Shown here one piece after another: positions 51,484 through 60,622 of a stretch of DNA of 64,000 bases (its first letter is position 1; each line of letters starts with the position of its first letter). The translations under genes were made by a program, and so were the position numbers. The notes below the pieces were generated by a model. The model was not told the DNA's origin. It worked only from the letters and a program-made list of their open reading frames with translations, and did not search any database. The stretch spans positions 1 to 64,000 of the forward strand of contig CADCMP010000003.1 in assembly GCA_902802565.1 (NCBI GenBank), written 5' to 3'. The stretch comes from Oscillospiraceae bacterium (GTDB lineage: Bacteria; Bacillota; Clostridia; Oscillospirales; Oscillospiraceae).

Positions 51484-53184
51484 TTAATTCTCCTTATTAC
51501 TTCTGTGTTTGCGTTTATAATCCAGGGAAGCATCCAGCTGATCCTGCGCGCTCGCAAGCGTTAGGTCCGTAATGTGAACACCGCCGTGAAGACGTGCAAT
51601 CTCCCACTTTCGATCTTCCATGTTTAACTTATTGATATTGGTAAATGTACGCCCCTCCGCCTCTGATTTTTCGATGCGGAAGTGGCTGTCACCCATCACG
51701 GCGATCTGAGACAGATGTGTTACGCAGATAACCTGTTTATGATCCGCTACATCGGAGAGCTTCTCTCCTACTCTCTGTGCAGCGATACCGGAAATGCCGG
51801 CGTCAATCTCATCAAACACCATGGTTTCCACGATGTCGTTCTGGGCAAAAACATTCTTCATCGCCAGCATGATACGGCTCAGTTCACCGCCGGAAGCGAC
51901 TTTTGAGATGCGATCCATCTTTTCACCTGCGTTTGCAGACATGAGAAAGGCGACGGAATCTCCTCCGTTTTTATCAAACCCGTATCGTTTGCTGACAGGA
52001 TCGATCTGCACCTTAAATCTGACAGAAGGCATGTTCAGATCCCTTAATTCACGTTCGATACTGGCTTCCAGTTCAAGTGCAGTCTGTCTTCTGCGCTCCG
52101 ACAGTTCAAGGGCCAGATCCCGACAGATCTGAATCTGAGATTCCAGCTCCAGCTGCAGTTTTTCGGAAATATCGTGTGAGAACTCCAGCTCTTCCAGTTC
52201 TTTCTTGCTGGTCTCCAGTTTCTGGATCAGTCCTTCTTCATCGGTCATATATTTTCTCTGTAGGCGCCGCAGAAAAGAGAGTCGGCTTTCCAGCTCGTCA
52301 TATTCCTGCGGGGAATAGTCCAGAGAGGTTCGAAAATCCGCAAGACGCTCTGCGGCATCATTGAGCAGATTCTCCGCTTCGCGAACGATTTCGGAAACCC
52401 GTTCCATTTCCTCTGACATCATTCCGGCTTTAGCCAATAGGTTTTCCGCATCGCCGGCGAGATCAAGGGCATTGATTTCAGCACCGGTAATATCGTCATA
52501 GGCAGTGTTGAGATACTCCGAGATCTTTTCGGAATTATGAAGCAGATCACGGCGTTCCGTTTTCTCTGCTTCCTCACCTGAAATCAGATTTGCGTCAGTC
52601 AGCTCCTGAATCGTGGCACGCAGAAGTTCCTGGCGGTGCTGACGTTCCGCTTCGTCCATGTTCAGACGTTTTATCTTCTGATAGATCTCCGAACAGGTAC
52701 GGTATTCACCGTGAAACTTCTTCAAAAGATCCTGATAGTCACCATAGGAATCCAGATATCCGAGATGATTTCTTTCGTCCATCAGCAGGCGTCCGTCATT
52801 CTGACCGTGTATATCCAGCAGAAAGGTTCCCAGCTCCTTCAGCTGAGCTACCGTAATCGGCTGTCCGCATACACGGCAGGAATTTTTTCCGTCCGCTGTG
52901 ATTCTCCGCTGAATAATGATATCATCATCGTCAACATCGATATCGTTTTCATCCAGCCAGCGCGAAGCTTCTTTGGAACGGAACACAGCTGTGACAAGAC
53001 CTTTTTCCGCGCCAGTTCGAAGCATATCTCTGCCGACTCTGGTACCGATCACAGCACCCAGAGCATCAATAACTATGGATTTGCCGGCACCGGTCTCACC
53101 GGTCAGCACATTCAGACCCGGTTCAAACTCAATGCTGGCCTCCTCGATAACCGCGATATTCTTAATATGCAGTTCGCTTAACAT
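51484..53184 (-). CDS. recN: DNA repair protein RecN
   Basis: SMC-like ATPase that acts early in double-strand break repair. The 566-residue product has Walker A GETGAGKS near 30-37, two long coiled-coil arms (about 150-380), the ABC signature SGGELSRIMLAMK and Walker B DEIDAGISG. GGAG precedes the ATG. It follows argR, the conserved argR-recN order. Confidence 0.96.
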   Translation of the reverse strand: MLSELHIKNIAVIEEASIEFEPGLNVLTGETGAGKSIVIDALGAVIGTRVGRDMLRTGAEKGLVTAVFRSKEASRWLDENDIDVDDDDIIIQRRITADGKNSCRVCGQPITVAQLKELGTFLLDIHGQNDGRLLMDERNHLGYLDSYGDYQDLLKKFHGEYRTCSEIYQKIKRLNMDEAERQHRQELLRATIQELTDANLISGEEAEKTERRDLLHNSEKISEYLNTAYDDITGAEINALDLAGDAENLLAKAGMMSEEMERVSEIVREAENLLNDAAERLADFRTSLDYSPQEYDELESRLSFLRRLQRKYMTDEEGLIQKLETSKKELEELEFSHDISEKLQLELESQIQICRDLALELSERRRQTALELEASIERELRDLNMPSVRFKVQIDPVSKRYGFDKNGGDSVAFLMSANAGEKMDRISKVASGGELSRIMLAMKNVFAQNDIVETMVFDEIDAGISGIAAQRVGEKLSDVADHKQVICVTHLSQIAVMGDSHFRIEKSEAEGRTFTNINKLNMEDRKWEIARLHGGVHITDLTLASAQDQLDASLDYKRKHRSNKEN

Positions 53185-53205
53185 TCACTAAACTCCAAAA
53201 TCATA

Positions 53206-53655
53206 TTACAGCATCGCGCTGATTTCCTGGCACAGTCTTTGTGCAGAGGCATTGTCTTTCATTGCCAGAAAAGCGGTGTCATCCCCGGCAAGAGAGCCGA
53301 CCAGTTCCGGGATGTTCATGGAATCCAATGTGGAACAGGCTGCGTCCGCAAGACCGGGAAGTGTTTTGATGACAATGATATTCTGGGCCGTGTGAACAGA
53401 CGTGACACACTCTTTGAAAATCTTGGTAAGTTTGTCATCGGGATTAGGGATCTCCCGAACATCACCGATTACATACTTGTATTTATCCTTCCCGCCAGGA
53501 CCTTTTACCAGATGAAGATCCTTGATATCCCGGGAAAGAGTCGCCTGTGTGGACTGGATCCCTCTTCGAGCCAGTGCCTCCATGAGCTGATTCTGTGTCT
53601 CAATGTTTTCCTCTTCGATGATCTCTAAAATAACACTTTGTCTCTTTGATTTCAT
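53206..53655 (-). CDS. argR: Arginine repressor
   Basis: Arginine-responsive hexameric repressor/activator of arginine metabolism. The 149-residue product has the N-terminal winged helix (RRGIQSTQATLSRDIKDLHL is the recognition region) and the C-terminal arginine-binding domain with GLADAACSTLD and GSLAGDDTAFLA. It lies between nadK and recN as in Bacillus; no arginine genes are in the window. Confidence 0.95.
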   Translation of the reverse strand: MKSKRQSVILEIIEEENIETQNQLMEALARRGIQSTQATLSRDIKDLHLVKGPGGKDKYKYVIGDVREIPNPDDKLTKIFKECVTSVHTAQNIIVIKTLPGLADAACSTLDSMNIPELVGSLAGDDTAFLAMKDNASAQRLCQEISAML

Positions 53656-53666
53656 TCTTCTACCCT

Positions 53667-54530
53667 TTAATAGCCTTCAATCAGTTTTTCAAAAGCAATA
53701 TCATAAAAACTCTTCTGCCCTAAATTCGCCATGATAAGTTCGAGATCTGATTTTTTGACTTTGATGATATCGTCATTTTCGAGTTCCATAAGATCGGTTC
53801 CGTCTACTTTCAGAAAAGCCTTCTTTCCGTAATGGCATTCAGCGCGAGCGGAAACGATGCGGTCCGGACTTAAAACGAATGATTTTGCGCTCATTCCGTG
53901 AACACAGATGGGTGTGAAAATAATGTTCTGTGCCGTTGGTTCAACCAGCGGTCCACCGGCAGACAGAGAATATGCAGAGGATCCGGTGGGAGTGGCGAAA
54001 ACTGCACCGTCCCCGAAATACTTCGTCATCTTGTCTCCGTCACACCAGGCGGTAACGCCGATGCAGTCCCCAAAGCCGTTTACTACGATATCGTTGATGG
54101 CGCTGTTTTCCATGATGGTCTCTCCGTCACGGATCAAAGTGACATCCAGCATCATTCTTCGCTCTTCCATATAATCACCGGATACAGCGCGAAGGACCTG
54201 ATCTGCATTGCTCTTTTCCAGAATCGCCATAAAGCCCTTGGTTCCGGCGTTGATTCCGATCACAGGGACTTTATGATTTGCAGCGCATTTTCCGCTGTGA
54301 AGGATTGTACCATCTCCGCCTATCGCAACGACAAAAAAAGCTTCCTCAATCACATCGCGAAGACGATGCTTTTCAATATGTTCCGGGATAGCACTGTCCT
54401 CCACCTCGTCAAAAATAGGGCAGATATAGGTCCTGTATCCGTTCTTTTCCAACAGATCCTGGACATACAACGTGACATCCAGATCCACATCACGAAACGG
54501 ATTAGGACAAAGCAATACACGATCACCCAT
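53667..54530 (-). CDS. nadK: NAD kinase
   Basis: Phosphorylates NAD to NADP. The 287-residue product has the GGDGT motif at 71-75, the NE-like NSAINDIVVN segment and the glycine-rich FATPTGSSAYSLSAGGP. Length is normal. GAGGAG precedes the ATG. It sits between tlyA and argR, the standard order. Confidence 0.95.
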   Translation of the reverse strand: MGDRVLLCPNPFRDVDLDVTLYVQDLLEKNGYRTYICPIFDEVEDSAIPEHIEKHRLRDVIEEAFFVVAIGGDGTILHSGKCAANHKVPVIGINAGTKGFMAILEKSNADQVLRAVSGDYMEERRMMLDVTLIRDGETIMENSAINDIVVNGFGDCIGVTAWCDGDKMTKYFGDGAVFATPTGSSAYSLSAGGPLVEPTAQNIIFTPICVHGMSAKSFVLSPDRIVSARAECHYGKKAFLKVDGTDLMELENDDIIKVKKSDLELIMANLGQKSFYDIAFEKLIEGY

Positions 54531-54555
54531 AATAGACTCTCCTCAAATTAATCAA

Positions 54556-55353
54556 CTATGATATCTGCTTATGTGCTGCATCAACAACAGAATCGATATC
54601 AGGTTCGAATTCTTGCATGTTGGAATTCTTAAGCCATAACAGAAATTCAATATTTCCTTCCGGACCACGGATCGGAGAATAATCAAGTCCCTGACAGGAA
54701 AGCTGATGTTCTCTGCAAAAATCAAGAATATCCCGAATGACTTCGCGATGGACATTGATATCGCGGACAACACCTTTCTTGCCAACCTTCTCTTTCCCTG
54801 CCTCAAACTGAGGTTTGATCAGACAAATTATGTCAGCATCCGGTTTCAGAATACCTTTCAAGGCAGGAAGAATCAGTTTGATGGAGATGAAAGAAACATC
54901 CATGACTGCGATATCCAGCAGTTCGGGAATCTGCTCGCGGCTGATATAACGGACATTGGTTCGTTCCATGCATACAACACGTTCATCTTCCCGAAGTTTC
55001 CAGGCCAACTGGCCGTATCCGACGTCCACGGCATACACCTTCGATGCCCCATGCTGTAATAGAACATCCGTGAAACCGCCGGTGGAAGCACCGCAGTCGA
55101 TGCAATGCCATCCATCAGGATCCACCGGAAATACTTTCAGAGCCTTGTCCAGTTTATATCCTCCGCGGCTGACAAACGGCATCGTCTCACCGTGAATCTC
55201 GATCTTGGCATCTTCCGCAACCGGAGTACCGGGTTTGTCCGAACGCTGACCGTTTACAAATACCTGCCCGGCCATGATAGTCGTTTTTGCCCGTTCTCTG
55301 CTCTCAGTGAGACCACGTTCAAAAACGAGTTGATCCAGTCTTTTCTTAGCCAT
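54556..55353 (-). CDS. tlyA: TlyA family rRNA methyltransferase
   Basis: S4-domain plus FtsJ-like methyltransferase; mycobacterial TlyA methylates the 2'-O of rRNA cytidines, and older names call it hemolysin. The 265-residue product has the S4 domain (about 3-62; KRLDQLVFERGLTESRERAK) and a SAM domain with DCGASTGGFTDVLLQ. The IKPQFEAGKEKVGKKGVV block is also typical. It overlaps the dxs stop by eight bases. Confidence 0.94.
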   Translation of the reverse strand: MAKKRLDQLVFERGLTESRERAKTTIMAGQVFVNGQRSDKPGTPVAEDAKIEIHGETMPFVSRGGYKLDKALKVFPVDPDGWHCIDCGASTGGFTDVLLQHGASKVYAVDVGYGQLAWKLREDERVVCMERTNVRYISREQIPELLDIAVMDVSFISIKLILPALKGILKPDADIICLIKPQFEAGKEKVGKKGVVRDINVHREVIRDILDFCREHQLSCQGLDYSPIRGPEGNIEFLLWLKNSNMQEFEPDIDSVVDAAHKQIS

Positions 55354-57187
55354 TGTACTGCATCAGCTCCTCTGCCGCGGTAACAATGGATCTGCTGTTA
55401 ATCTTATACAGGTCCATCAGTTCGGATACGGATCCATGCGTCACGATCCCGTCTCCCAGATTGATCAGTCTGTAACTGCAAGGTACGGAAGCGTTCTCTG
55501 CAAGTTGCGCGATAACTGCTTCACCGATGCAGCCTGAACGGCAGGTCTCTTCCGCTATGATCAGACGGCCGGTCCTGCGAACTGATTCCGTGATTCTGGA
55601 AATATCAAGCGGTTCGATAGTCTTCAGACGGATCAGGTCGGCTTCGATACCGTTCTCTTTCAGCAGGTTCTTTGCTTTTCTTGTTTCCCAGAACATATTT
55701 CCGTAGGAAACCAGTGTGACAGAAGAATTCTCGCTGACCTGGTCTTCCTTGTCGGAAGGCAAGTAATCCTTCGGCTCTCCGCCTCTTGGATACCGTACGG
55801 CAACAGGACCGTCAATCTGATAAACAGCAGTATGGATCATATCCTTCAGCTCCTGAAAATCTGCAGGACAAAGGATCGTGATGCCGGGTACAGTCCTCAG
55901 ATAGGAAACATCAAACAGTCCATGATGGGTTTCCCCGTCGCTTCCAACAAGACCGCAGCGGTCAACACAGAACACCACATGAAGATTCTGCAGTGCAATA
56001 TCATGCAGAAGCATGTCATAGCTTCTCTGGAAAAAGCTGGAATAAACACAGAATACGGGTGTAAGCCCCTGTTTAGCCATACCAGCAGCCATGGATACCG
56101 CACAACCTTCCGCGATTCCTACATCGAAGAATCTGCTGGGAAACTTTCTTGAAAAAACATCAAGACCGGTACCGTCAGACATTGCTGCGGTAATAGCAAC
56201 TACCTTGGAATTTTTCTGGGCAATTTCGCACAGGGTTTCACCCGCAACGGAAGAGTAGGATGGTTTACTGCAGTCTGCAACACCTGTTTCAATATCAAAA
56301 GGTCCTACACCATGATATTTTTCGGGATGCTGTTCTGCAAAAGAATACCCCTTCCCTTTCTTTGTTAAAACATGAAGAAGGACAGGGACGCGCATCTGTT
56401 TTGCCCACTGAAGTGCAGTTTCCACCTGCCGGATATCGTGCCCGTCGATCGGCCCCAGATAATAAAGCCCGAAATCATCGAACATGGTGGAAGGAAGAAC
56501 GCGCCGCTTTATGCTTTCCTTGATTTCATGATTGAAATTGTAAAGCCTGGGAAGCCTTCCGATTGTAGCACGATAGTTGCGTTTAAATTCAAGATACTCC
56601 GGGCGTACCCGCGCTTTGGACAACACACGTTCCATAGAACCGACATTACCGCTGATGGACATTGCGTTGTCATTTAAAACAATGACCAACGGTTCGCCGC
56701 TGACACCGGCATTTTCAAGTCCTTCATAGGCAAGTCCGCCGGTCAATGCACCGTCCCCGATCACAGCAACCACATCGTAGTCAGCGCCCTGGATCGTTCT
56801 TGCTTTAGCCATTCCCAATGCAATGGCTACGGAATCGGAAGCATGTCCGGCGATAAACGCGTCGTCATCTGATTCGTATGGCTTGGGGAATCCGGAAAGT
56901 CCGTTAAACTGGCGGAGCGTGTGAAGCTGATCCCGTCTCCCTGTGATGATCTTATGGGTATAACATTGATGACCGACATCAAATACGATGCGGTCCTTAC
57001 TGGAATCGTAGACACGATGCAGCGCAACAGTCAATTCGACTGCTCCAAGATTCGATGCCAGATGGCCTCCTGTCCTGGAAACGTTCTCTATGATCATCTT
57101 CCGCAGTTCGGAGCACAGCTGGGGGAGCTGCTCTTCCGGAATCTTCTTGACGTCTGCGGAACTGTTTATTGTTTCTAAGATATTCAA
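55346..57187 (-). CDS. dxs: 1-deoxy-D-xylulose-5-phosphate synthase
   Basis: First step of the MEP isoprenoid route and also a supplier for thiamine and pyridoxal: condenses pyruvate and glyceraldehyde 3-phosphate using thiamine diphosphate. The 613-residue product has HLASNLGAVELTVALH, the thiamine-binding GDGALTGG, the transketolase middle domain and the C-terminal YPRGG region. A promoter at 57220-57248 lies inside the preceding hairpin region, so dxs can be expressed apart from ispA. Confidence 0.96.
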   Translation of the reverse strand: MNILETINSSADVKKIPEEQLPQLCSELRKMIIENVSRTGGHLASNLGAVELTVALHRVYDSSKDRIVFDVGHQCYTHKIITGRRDQLHTLRQFNGLSGFPKPYESDDDAFIAGHASDSVAIALGMAKARTIQGADYDVVAVIGDGALTGGLAYEGLENAGVSGEPLVIVLNDNAMSISGNVGSMERVLSKARVRPEYLEFKRNYRATIGRLPRLYNFNHEIKESIKRRVLPSTMFDDFGLYYLGPIDGHDIRQVETALQWAKQMRVPVLLHVLTKKGKGYSFAEQHPEKYHGVGPFDIETGVADCSKPSYSSVAGETLCEIAQKNSKVVAITAAMSDGTGLDVFSRKFPSRFFDVGIAEGCAVSMAAGMAKQGLTPVFCVYSSFFQRSYDMLLHDIALQNLHVVFCVDRCGLVGSDGETHHGLFDVSYLRTVPGITILCPADFQELKDMIHTAVYQIDGPVAVRYPRGGEPKDYLPSDKEDQVSENSSVTLVSYGNMFWETRKAKNLLKENGIEADLIRLKTIEPLDISRITESVRRTGRLIIAEETCRSGCIGEAVIAQLAENASVPCSYRLINLGDGIVTHGSVSELMDLYKINSRSIVTAAEELMQYNG

Positions 57188-57219
57188 GATAAAAACCTCA
57201 AGGCTAAAAAATCATAGTA

Positions 57220-57248
57220 ATAATATCAAATCACGCTCTGTTTTACAA
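57220..57248 (-). promoter_or_regulatory. Promoter of dxs
   Basis: TTGTAA, 17 bases, TATTAT on the minus strand, about 30 bases before the dxs ATG. Its spacer contains one arm of the hairpin at 57229-57267. Confidence 0.6.
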
Positions 57249-57267
57249 CATAACGAGAGCGTGATTT
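57229..57267 (-). terminator. Hairpin terminator after ispA
   Basis: An 11-base-pair perfect stem (AATCACGCTCT/AGAGCGTGATT) with a 16-base loop. The T-run is better on the plus side (TTTTT) than on the minus side (ATTTGAT), so termination after ispA may be partial. Confidence 0.55.
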
Positions 57268-57297
57268 TTGAATATTCATCGATTTTTTGAATATAAT

Positions 57298-58158
57298 TCA
57301 GTTGCGTCGAATCGCCATGCTGTCCGCAAGATCCAGCAGATAATCACAATCTTCAAAATTAGAAGTAAGGGTATGCTTCGCGCAGAGCGTCAGCTCAGAG
57401 ATCTTCTGCTCACACTGCTCCTGTCCGAGAAGCGCCATGTAAGTGTTTTTTCCTTCTTCCTGATCCGATCCAATGGGTTTTCCAAGTTCCTCTTCTGTAC
57501 TGAGAACATCAAGAACATCGTCGCGGATCTGAAATGCAAGGCCGAGATAACGTCCAAACTGTTCCGCTGCTCTGAGCTGCAGTTCGGTACCGCCTGCTGA
57601 GGCAACGCCCATTTTGCAAGCTGCGATCAGCAGAGCACTGGTTTTTAACCGGTTGATTTCATCCAGCTGTTTCGTCGTCAGGATGGACCCTTCCCCTTCA
57701 ATATCCAGAATCTGCCCACCACAGATCCCGTTGACCCCGGATGCCTCGGAAAGATATAAAGCACACGCTGCTTTTCGGTCTGCAGGAAGATCCGCAGAAA
57801 GAACAGAGCGAAATGCCTCAGCCTGCAGAGCATCTCCTGCAAGAGTTGCGGTACATTCACCATACACAATATGATTGGTGGGTTTTCCACGACGCAGATC
57901 ATCATTATCCATGCAAGGAAGATCATCGTGAATAAGACTATAGGTGTGGATCATTTCGATGGCACATGCTACGGGAAGCGCTTTCTCAACATCTCCGCCG
58001 GAAATACGGCAGAATTCAAGCAGCAGGATGGGGCGAAGACGTTTGCCGCCTGCAAGAAGGCTGTAGCGCATGGAATCCGTCAGTGTATGATAGGATACAT
58101 TGGGGTCATTGAAATAGGATTCCAGTGCATGATCGATCATTGTTTTGTAGTCTGTCAT
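57298..58158 (-). CDS. ispA: Farnesyl diphosphate synthase
   Basis: Trans-prenyltransferase that joins IPP to DMAPP and GPP. The 286-residue product has the first aspartate motif in IHDDLPCMDNDDLRRGK (D78, D79 onward) and the second in QIRDDVLD, with GGKRLRP near 38-44. The ATG at 58158 follows AAGGAG by nine bases; 18 upstream codons overlap xseB. The two residues before the first motif are of the short-chain (farnesyl) type. Confidence 0.95.
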   Translation of the reverse strand: MTDYKTMIDHALESYFNDPNVSYHTLTDSMRYSLLAGGKRLRPILLLEFCRISGGDVEKALPVACAIEMIHTYSLIHDDLPCMDNDDLRRGKPTNHIVYGECTATLAGDALQAEAFRSVLSADLPADRKAACALYLSEASGVNGICGGQILDIEGEGSILTTKQLDEINRLKTSALLIAACKMGVASAGGTELQLRAAEQFGRYLGLAFQIRDDVLDVLSTEEELGKPIGSDQEEGKNTYMALLGQEQCEQKISELTLCAKHTLTSNFEDCDYLLDLADSMAIRRN

Positions 58159-58162
58159 CGAT

Positions 58163-58396
58163 TCATTCTCCTTCGTCAAACGGCACTTCATTCGGATCTC
58201 CGTTCTCGTCAATCTGAAGCATCTTGACTTTCTGTTCGGCGTTTTCCAAAAGCTTGTTGCAGTTGGAAATCAGAGCAGTACCTTCTTCAAAAAGCTTGAT
58301 GGATTCATCCAGAGGCACATCCCCTTTTTCCAGTGAAGATACGATGCTTTCCAGTTTATCCAGAGATTCTTCAAAGCTGATTTCTTTTTTATCCAT
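58163..58396 (-). CDS. xseB: Exodeoxyribonuclease VII small subunit
   Basis: Small helical subunit of the single-strand exonuclease. The 77-residue product has the family pattern SFEESLDKLESIVSSLEKG and PLDESIKLFEEG. I chose the ATG at 58396, nine bases after GAGG, over one five codons upstream that overlaps xseA. It lies between xseA and ispA, the usual order. Confidence 0.94.
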   Translation of the reverse strand: MDKKEISFEESLDKLESIVSSLEKGDVPLDESIKLFEEGTALISNCNKLLENAEQKVKMLQIDENGDPNEVPFDEGE

Positions 58397-58400
58397 AATT

Positions 58401-59606
58401 TCAAACCTCATTGTGAATAGTATCTACGGTGCAGTCTATCCTGCCGTCCGCCAGACGAAGCTGGACACTGTCCCCCGGCTTCGTATCATTTACGGATTTG
58501 ATTACCTTGCTTTCTTTCTGTGCAATCAGATAGCCCCTGCCGATCACAGCCAGCGGACTCATCGCGTCCAGTAATGCGGCAAAACGGATAAAACGTTCCT
58601 TCTTTCCGCGTATCGTATTATTCATGGAATTCAGAAGGCGTTCCGTCATGCGGTCGATTTCCAGACTTCTGTTATTCAAATATTCATAGGGTGACTGAAG
58701 TACCTTTCTCGAAGACAGTTTCAGGACCAGTTCCCGTCGTTTTGCAATGATATTATTCATGGAAAGAGCCAGACGGTTGGACAAAATCCGAACGCGATGC
58801 CGTATGTCCGCCTGATCCGGAACCGCAATCTCGGCAGCGTTGGAAGGTGTGGATGCCCGCACATCGGATACATAGTCGGATATCGTAACATCCGGTTCAT
58901 GTCCCACTGCAGAGATCACGGGAATCTCAGACTCGAAAATGGCTCTTGCCACACTTTCGTCATTGAATGCCCAGAGATCTTCCGCGGAGCCGCCTCCTCT
59001 GCCTGTAATGATCAGATCAGCAAGATGGTGCAGGTTAACGTATCTTATCGCTTCGGAGATTTCCCCGGGGGCCTCCTCCCCCTGCACACGGACAGGTACC
59101 AGAAGGATTTCCGTTGCCGGCCAGCGTTCTCCAAGAATACGGATCATATCATGAACCGCCGCTCCGGCAGATGACGTTACGAGTGCAATTTTTGACGGAT
59201 AGATCGGAAGGGTTTTTTTGTGCCGTTCATCAAACAGCCCTTCTTTTTCCAGTTTTTCCTTCAGCTGTTCAAAGGCAAACTGAAGATCACCTTCCCCCTG
59301 CGGGATCATGTGGTTCACATAGAGTTGATACACACCGTCTCGTGGGTAGACAGAAATCCGTCCAATCGCAGTAACGCTCATCCCGCTCTCCGGACGAAAC
59401 CGGAGTCTGGACGAATTGCTGCGAAACATCACACATTTCAGACTGCTTTCCGCGTCTTTTAAAGTGAAATAGTGATGTCCGGACGGATAGATCTTATAAT
59501 TAGATAATTCCCCGCAGACCATGATACTGGAAAAGCGGGGTTCATTATCCAACATATTTTTAATTATCTCATTTACTTCTGAAACGGATAAATACATTTC
59601 ATTCAT
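58401..59606 (-). CDS. xseA: Exodeoxyribonuclease VII large subunit
   Basis: Catalytic subunit that degrades single-stranded DNA. The 401-residue product has an N-terminal OB fold (about 5-100) and the catalytic domain with ALVTSSAGAAVHD, GRGGGSAEDLWAFNDE and the AVGHEPDVT motif. The helical C-terminal part carries ASTPSNAAEIAVPD. It overlaps the nusB 3' end by eight bases. In Bacillus folD lies between nusB and xseA; it is missing here. Confidence 0.95.
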   Translation of the reverse strand: MNEMYLSVSEVNEIIKNMLDNEPRFSSIMVCGELSNYKIYPSGHHYFTLKDAESSLKCVMFRSNSSRLRFRPESGMSVTAIGRISVYPRDGVYQLYVNHMIPQGEGDLQFAFEQLKEKLEKEGLFDERHKKTLPIYPSKIALVTSSAGAAVHDMIRILGERWPATEILLVPVRVQGEEAPGEISEAIRYVNLHHLADLIITGRGGGSAEDLWAFNDESVARAIFESEIPVISAVGHEPDVTISDYVSDVRASTPSNAAEIAVPDQADIRHRVRILSNRLALSMNNIIAKRRELVLKLSSRKVLQSPYEYLNNRSLEIDRMTERLLNSMNNTIRGKKERFIRFAALLDAMSPLAVIGRGYLIAQKESKVIKSVNDTKPGDSVQLRLADGRIDCTVDTIHNEV

Positions 59607-60060
59607 CGGATTTGGACTGCTCCTTCATATCCTTTACATATTTACCCAGAATACCGTTGACAAATGCGCCGGAGTCCTCTTCGGCAAACCGTTTAGTAAG
59701 TTCCACAGCCTCGTTGATCGCAACGCTTTCCGGAACATCCTCCACATAAAGGATCTCGCAGAGCGCACAGCGAAGGATCTCCTTGGTCATGGGTGAGATT
59801 CGGTTGATCTTCCAGCTGCTGGAATAACCGGAGATGATCTCGTCCAGCTGTTCCCGGTGGTCAGCGATAAGCTGTGTAAGCTGGCGGATATAGGATTCCT
59901 GTGCTCCGGGATTCTCCTTGAAGATATCATCTTCCTCGGAGAGCCGTGCAAAGTATTCCTCCGTCAGAATCTCGTCACAGAGTTCGGAAGGATCCTGCTG
60001 TGAAGACGACGCGGCAAAAGAAATCTGCAGTGCTATTTGTCTGGCACGTGATCTAGTCAT
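59599..60060 (-). CDS. nusB: Transcription antitermination factor NusB
   Basis: Binds boxA RNA with NusE (S10) to allow antitermination in rRNA operons. The 153-residue helical product has RSRARQIALQISF at the start and the family C-terminal block SVAINEAVELTKRFAEEDSGAFVNGIL. The ATG at 60060 follows GGAG by six bases; four codons upstream begin only with a TTG. It follows the Asp23 gene by 17 bases. Confidence 0.95.
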   Translation of the reverse strand: MTRSRARQIALQISFAASSSQQDPSELCDEILTEEYFARLSEEDDIFKENPGAQESYIRQLTQLIADHREQLDEIISGYSSSWKINRISPMTKEILRCALCEILYVEDVPESVAINEAVELTKRFAEEDSGAFVNGILGKYVKDMKEQSKSDE

Positions 60061-60077
60061 ACTTATCTCCAAACAGA

Positions 60078-60440
60078 TTATTTCTCAAAAGCAATCCCGG
60101 AAACATGAACATTTACTTCTGCGGTCTCCACACCGGTCACGGCAATGACACCATCATAGATCGCATCCTGAACCTTTTTGGCTACATCCACAAGATTGTA
60201 ATGATATTTTACAAGGATAAGTACGTCAACGACGAACGAGTCCTCCTTGATCTGAACCTTAGTGCCTTTGTTTACGTTCTTGATGCCGATGAGTTCGGCA
60301 AGTTCGGAACCGGCAGTTGTGGCAAGGCCTGCAACACCGTCAATCTCGTTAACGACTTTGTTCACCAGAGAAATGATTACATCCTCGGAAACATTGATGC
60401 TGCCTTTCTCTTCCTGAAGAGTAATATAATTATCAGCCAT
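60078..60440 (-). CDS. Asp23/Gls24 family envelope stress protein (YqhY-like)
   Basis: The 120-residue product belongs to the Asp23/Gls24 family of alkaline-shock or envelope-related proteins. YqhY of Bacillus, also just upstream of nusB, affects lipid synthesis control. Family marks are GSINVSEDVIISLVNKVV and EIDGVAGLA, followed by VDVLILVKYHYNLVDVAKKVQDAI. No signal peptide or membrane segment. First gene of the nusB-xseAB-ispA unit; a TGTTAAAAT extended -10 is seen upstream. Confidence 0.92.
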   Translation of the reverse strand: MADNYITLQEEKGSINVSEDVIISLVNKVVNEIDGVAGLATTAGSELAELIGIKNVNKGTKVQIKEDSFVVDVLILVKYHYNLVDVAKKVQDAIYDGVIAVTGVETAEVNVHVSGIAFEK

Positions 60441-60567
60441 AGTTATCAGCCTCCAAATACATTTTCACGTAATTTTAACATGCAATAGGGAAAAAATAAA
60501 GCGTAAAACAATATCATTTTAAACTCTTTATCCGGTATAGAATTAGACAATTATCACATTCATGTTA

Positions 60568-60596
60568 TTGCTTCTGAAAACAAGGAATGATAGTAT
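60568..60596 (+). promoter_or_regulatory. Possible promoter of the unknown membrane protein gene
   Basis: TTGCTT, 17 bases, TAGTAT on the plus strand, about 27 bases before the ATG at 60623. The match is moderate. Confidence 0.4.
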
Positions 60597-60622
60597 GAGA
60601 AAAAAACCATGGAGATGGGATT

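Noticed and set aside
54552..54806. A short minus-strand frame overlapping the end of tlyA.
   Set aside because: It overlaps tlyA in another frame, lacks a ribosome site and has no recognisable content.
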